A stretch of DNA of 64,000 bases, taken from positions 434,001-498,000 of the forward strand of contig WACJ01000216.1 in NCBI GenBank assembly GCA_008973525.1. Reading direction: 5' to 3'. Of this stretch, positions 59,404 to 64,000 are shown one piece after another; positions within the stretch are counted from its first letter, which is position 1; every line of letters starts with the position of its first letter. Source of the DNA: Stenopsyche tienmushanensis. Its lineage: Eukaryota; Arthropoda; Insecta; Trichoptera; Stenopsychidae. The position numbers and the translations under genes were made by a program. The notes beneath the pieces were generated by a model that worked only from the letters and a program-made list of their open reading frames with translations, ran no database searches and was not told the DNA's origin.

Positions 59404-60290
59404 TTGGTTTTTCCTATAATTGTAATTGCATTGTAAATTATTATTTCAAGTATAAATTGTTCAATTAGATAGTATAACTTTTCAGTTTAATATTACTTTA
59501 AGAACAATATGGCATTAAATGTATGCACAATCTCATTATTTAAATTACTTTATTTCATCGATTGAATGTAGAGAATATAGAACATTTTGCTTTGTAAAAT
59601 CATCATTGTATTTAATTCTTTGGCATTGGGAGAAATTTTGCAAGTTTTTTGGAAATCATAATTTTGAAAAGATGTCAATTTATTGTTAATTGTTAAAAAC
59701 TATACTAGCTATTAAATTGACTGATTTAGGTTTTTAATACTAACACAATACAGGGAAATCGTTACAAAAGCAACCACCCTTTGCCAAGGGATTAATCCAT
59801 GGTATTTGTATTTGAAAATCATTTAATTGATCTACAAATTTGTTTGAAGATATTAAAAAGGAATTTAACTTAAAAATATTTCATTGTACAATTTGTCATC
59901 TTTGTATATATCATACATAACCGATTAAAATATTTCTTTTTACATGTGTAATATTTCATTTTAATGCATTTATTTTGTATTCTCAGTTTTTCTATAGAAA
60001 TTAAAGTAGATTGAACCAGCACACTTTATTATTATCGATCATGGGAGATTACTATAAGACGACAGTCACGAGTATATTCTTTCATCTTCGTTTCAAACTA
60101 TTCTTCACAACATTGTGATCCATGTTATTTTTTCAATTTATTAGTTGCTCTCGGTTATTCATCTTGTAAATCAACTTCGATATATGATATCTGTGCTTCA
60201 TGCGGATTTACGCAGGTTAAAATAAGATTAATAGAACAAAATTATTGTAAACCTATTATTGAAGTATATTTATTCAAAGAAAATGGGATG
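59404..60290. other. Intergenic AT-rich sequence
   Basis: Neither gene nor transposon could be recognised. Confidence 0.4.
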
Positions 60291-60299
60291 AGCTTATTA

Positions 60300-61130
60300 A
60301 TCAAAATCACATTTAAAAAAATGCTTTCTGTTCCACCAAATGCATTATTGGCTTTGTATCATGTCTCTTGCTGAATCAAAAAATATAAGAAACTATGTAC
60401 ATACAATAGAATCTCTAATTTTATCAGCAGCTATTGATGCGGTTCAAACAATGTTTGGCGAATTATGGAAAAAACTGTGACAAATTTTGCTTGCTGATAA
60501 TACAGTTCTCCAAGTTATAAATGGATAGATTTTTTGAAGAAACAAAATAACAGTGGAACATTTGCATTGGAATGTATGCTGATGGATCTTACTCAATGCC
60601 CAGATACAAAGCAGCTCTTCTTGCATTAGTTAAAATGATAGCAGCCTAACGCATTATATACTTCATAGATGAAGCTTTATTATCAGAAAATATAAGCCAA
60701 GAATCTTAATTTTGGCTTGAATAAATCAACGCAGGAATCATAAATGCATCCATTTGTTCAATAGGACGAAAATAAAAGCATTCTTTAGAAAGCTGAAACT
60801 ATGGAAGACAAATTTACAAAATAATGATTTGGATGTGTTTTCATTTTTAAAAGATTTCCCAGCCACAGTAAATATTAAAGTAAGCAAAAATCTTTTTATT
60901 GAACACTTGGACTTGAAATATTTCAAAGACCTTTATTTCTCATATTTTACAGAATCTATTTATTTACAGCGAAGATGATAAATTTGAGTTGATAGCCACT
61001 GAGAAGGTAAAATCTGTAGAATCATCATGTATATGCTCACTAAAATTAAAGTTTCAAACTGAAAGCTTTATTCAATTTTGGATAAATCTTGATGGAGAGT
61101 ATGAATGTTTGTATTGTTTGGCAATCTAAG
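60300..61130 (+). mobile_element. Decayed hAT (ZBED5-like) transposase fossil
   Basis: Plus-strand fragments in changing frames follow a ZBED5/SCAND3-like hAT protein. Near 60430-60500 they read FGELWKK and LLADNTV. The open stretch 60754-60978 gives IKAFFRKLKLWKTNLQNNDL and VFSFLKDFPATVNIK, then IEHLDLKYFKDLYFSYF, the usual FxxKLxLWxxxLQxxDLxxF segment. Stops break everything upstream. I see no terminal repeats or target duplication. It resembles the fragment at 52046-52140 in family but covers a different part. Confidence 0.6.
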
Positions 61131-61564
61131 TGCTTCTACCATTTGTAACATATTAAATTTTGATGCGTTAGATGTAGTAGTTTTGAACGATTTGAACCTT
61201 GTTATTATTCTCTTAATTATATTTTAATTGTCTTTCATTATTATTTAAATTGTGTGCTTGAATTGAAAACTATCATACTTGTTGGAGCGAAAACCAGAAC
61301 TGAAACGGTTCGAAAATATTGTTTTTTGGTTCATGGCACGTCTTATGCGAGAGAGAATTTGGTTGATTTTGTGTTGATATAATATGTGACCTTCATCATT
61401 CTTATGCAGAATTTTTTTGATTGGATTCATCCCATAGCACTATAATATCGGCTCTGTTCATCCTGTTAACTGTTCTGTTAAATCAATACTTCAGATAATA
61501 TTGTTATCGAACCAAATTCCAGCTTGTAAGCTTACATCGTTATTATGTATATTGTTTAGCTTTC

Positions 61565-61680
61565 CTCTTTCTATATATTTATTATGTACCTTGACTGTGA
61601 TTCCCAGATTTAAAATTGTTTCCTAGTGTTATATATTCCAAGTTGGGACTTTCAAAATTCCGGCCAATAAGCGTCTAGCA
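61565..61680 (+). repeat. Short dispersed block shared with 39035-39130
   Basis: Second copy of the block containing GTTTCCTAGTGTTATATATT and the following CCAAG. It lies about 430 bp after the hAT fossil, so it may be that element's 3' part. Confidence 0.5.
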
Positions 61681-62200
61681 AATACTCTTTCATTTAATTT
61701 TATTATATACTTTTAGTTCTTATTTATTGAAGCTACTAATACCAATTGGAGTTTTGCTTCACCAAAGGCTTCCAAAGTACTAAAGGTTGTGATAAAATAT
61801 ATTTGATGAAAATTGTCATTGATTGATTGATTGAAATAAAAAATCCTTGTATTTTTTATTTAATTTAATTAAATCTTAATTTATTACACTAATATTACAT
61901 TAAATATCCACAGGATGGCTTATAATTTATTTTCACACACACTATAGAAAAATGTATTTTTAAATAGTGTCTTTCATATTGATATTACAATACATAAGTT
62001 GAGATAGTTACACGATACGTAGAATCAAATTCGATTTAATGAGTGTAATAACTTAAATAAGAAGATCCGTTTTAAAATGATTATGGCTGTAAATTCACAT
62101 TGCAGAGCGACGTGAAGCTTTGCTTCTGGTACGTATCATGAATTGAAATATCAGACTTTCATTTTGAGTATATTATCTTCGTTCTCTCTGTGAACTTACT

Positions 62201-63264
62201 TTAATTTCTACCGTACTGTTGTAGCGGTCGTTTTGACTTTTTCGCCATGGCGGCCAAGTCGAGTACCACTCCGTTGGGAAGAACCGCTTTGTTCTCTTGG
62301 TAGTCGATGAATCCTTGTGTTTCTTCCTTTTCTTTAGTTTTGTCGCAGAGGATTCCCGTTTCGTAGTTGTATTCGCGCTTCAAGCCATCAGGGGTCTACG
62401 TATCCGTAGCGTCCTCTGGTTACGCAGTCGATGCCGATCGTTTCTTCTTTGAAAGAACCGTCGTCGTTTTCGAATCCCCATGTGATGCTGCCGTCGGGGT
62501 TGTCTTCTCTGTATTTCCTGATGACTTGAGCTACTGGTTTCTTTTCGCGCTTCGATGATGGGAATTTTTGTTGTTGGGGTTGAGGAGCTTGCGGCTGGGA
62601 TCTGGTCGGTTGAGGTCTGTATACCTGTCTGATTGGTTGTTCGTCTTCGTCGTCGTCCACATCGGGTCTCGCTTCCGGACGGAACTGTGGTCTTGCTGGC
62701 CTGAATGAAATAGGTGCAAGTCTGGCGGGTTGGGGACGATTCGGAGCGTCGAACCTGGCAGGTGCAGATGGTGAAGCGTTTTGGATGAGAGGACGGACAG
62801 GTTGAGGTTGTCTGATGGGTTCTGGCATGTCTAATCGGTTGGGGAGCTGGGGAAGCGTTGGAAATTGGTAAAGGTTTAGGTGTGGGTGAGGCATTGGACA
62901 AGAATTGAGAAATTTCGTCTTGGGAGAGTTGCGGAGAGCCATATGGCGATGCGCTGGACAGGAATGGTTGTGGGGTGCTTTCTGGCAAATCATCTGGTTC
63001 TTCAGTGACTGGTTTTTGGGGTTCGTCCAGCTGTTGCAGATATGGTGCTGGAGATGGAACCGATTTGAATGCACCTGAACGAACTTGACCAGGGCGTCTT
63101 ATTCTGATGGGTCCTGGTTGTGCATTTTGTGGAGCTTGTATGACTCTTCCCTGTCTGAAGTTGCCTGGTTTGGGTCCCAATGATATGGCACCGGGTATTT
63201 GGATCCGCGGAGGAGTTGGACCATCGAATTGTGCCCACGCGCCATAGACGCACGCCAAGAGAAT
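62201..63264 (-). CDS. Chitin-binding cuticle protein (CPR family), frame broken twice
   Basis: Secreted structural protein of the cuticle. The exon starts at acceptor TTTTGCAG (63264) in mid signal peptide (ILLACVYGAWAQF), the usual cuticle-gene arrangement; the tiny first exon with the ATG was not found. A long Pro/Gln/Arg-rich region follows (for example RIQIPGAISLGPKPGNFRQG). Next come KKPVAQVIRKYREDNPDGSI, DDGSFKEETIG and GRYGYVDP, an R&R-like chitin-binding core. The tail is KREYNYETGILCDK, then QENKAVLPNGVVLDLAAMAK, with stop at 62203-62201. The frame changes in G-run sequence 62841-62852 and again at GGGG 62391-62394 (C runs on the coding strand). Each looks like one extra base. These may be consensus errors, or the gene may be a young pseudogene; the protein on either side is well kept. 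Confidence 0.85.
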
Positions 63265-64000
63265 CTGCAAAATAAATAAATATCGTTACCATCGTTATCA
63301 TTTGACTATGAGACTACCAATATCTTGGCAGCTTCAACTTCAAATACATCTATCTGAAGAAATATATATCAAGGGAAGACTACCAATAATTTATTTGAGA
63401 TCTTTCTAGCATTTCATCGGGCAAGAGATGTGCAAAGAAGATAACTCCTCAATAAAATTAGTGATGCACGATGACGTGCACTTTCAGCACGTTGGTCAGA
63501 TTAAATTCTTAAAACTATAAAAGAATTTAACGAGAAACTACATGATTGTTTTCTTTAAGTCTGATAATTGAAGATTCATTTAGAGCTATAGTTTATTGAC
63601 TTTAGTACGTGAATGTTTCCGTAACATGTAAATACCGTTTACTTCCTTACATTTAAGTAATAATATATTGGTTAGCTACGTGATCTTTCTTGGAGCGTGC
63701 TGTGAATGCAATTATGGAAGATATGCATTCGTAATGAATGCATTTATTCAATTTCTTTGAGGAAAAGTGCGAAATAATGGAAATTTTGGTTTGCCGATCG
63801 ATGACTTTCGATTATTTCAATTCTTCGTGTTCAAGTTCTTTTACTAAGTAGTGCGAGGTCCTTTTAACACATTATTTGCGAGAGCAGAGCATCGTCATCA
63901 TTGTCACTCATTGAATGTGTGAGAAGGTAATCTCTTCTTCGTATGCATTACAAATTACGTGAATATATTTCGTGCCCTGACATTACATTTTAATTTTTAA
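63265..64000. other. Upstream region of the cuticle gene
   Basis: It should contain, or lead to, the first exon (5' UTR plus the first few codons) on the minus strand. No unambiguous ATG-donor pair could be chosen. A minus-strand TTTTATAG-type sequence near 63510-63520 is not a convincing TATA box. Confidence 0.35.

Noticed and set aside
63270..63301. In-frame start for the cuticle protein directly upstream of its exon
   Set aside because: The sequence before 63264 is a T-rich intron acceptor with an in-frame stop further upstream; the true ATG must be in a separate first exon.
1..64000. CRISPR array, tRNA or rRNA genes, viral insertions, toxin or defence clusters
   Set aside because: No regularly spaced repeats, no cloverleaf-type genes found by eye and no recognisable viral genes; all mobile sequences seen are ordinary eukaryotic transposons.

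Overview
This is a nuclear window from an AT-rich animal genome, almost certainly an insect. The evidence is spliced genes with GT-AG introns, an arthropod cuticle protein, insect-type orthologues, and many mariner, hAT, Tigger/pogo and non-LTR retrotransposon remains. I could not settle the order. There is no prokaryotic or organellar content and no CRISPR array. I saw no RNA gene by eye.

Layout. (1) About 2.5-16.3 kb, minus strand: the REPTOR/CREBRF bZIP gene, with six exons located and one linking exon still missing. Its introns hold a nearly intact mariner (4606-5889), two older mariners, a reverse-transcriptase fragment and a Tigger-like remnant. Its GC-rich 5' end carries a bZIP-like palindrome. 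(2) 16.3-22.5 kb: repeats and an isolated GC-rich island at 18.4-18.6 kb. (3) 22.6-47.1 kb, plus strand: an SLC22 organic cation/carnitine-type transporter of the CarT/Orct group. It has a 43-nt first coding exon, a 22.7 kb intron full of transposon debris, and two 3' exons, giving a 549-residue protein with every splice phase consistent. (4) 47.9-50.5 kb, minus strand: a regulator of calcineurin (RCAN; sarah in flies), with a probable separate last exon. (5) 51.1-52.6 kb: a Jockey-like fragment, a hAT fragment and a hAT MITE with a perfect 8-bp target duplication. (6) 52.9-55.0 kb, minus: SDA1, intronless. (7) 55.6-57.8 kb, minus: GAS8/DRC4 in eight exons. (8) 58.4-59.1 kb, plus: SAP18, divergent from GAS8. 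(9) 60.3-61.1 kb: a decayed ZBED5-like hAT fossil. (10) 62.2-63.3 kb, minus: a chitin-binding cuticle protein whose reading frame is broken twice, both times at short C runs.

The genes are functionally unrelated: nutrient/TOR transcription, small-molecule transport, calcineurin control, ribosome biogenesis, motile cilia, Sin3 repression and cuticle. I see no operon-like or defence system. The most unusual material is in the non-coding part: several multi-copy repeat families inside this one window, perfect inverted repeats, the isolated GC island, and the bZIP palindrome at the REPTOR 5' end.
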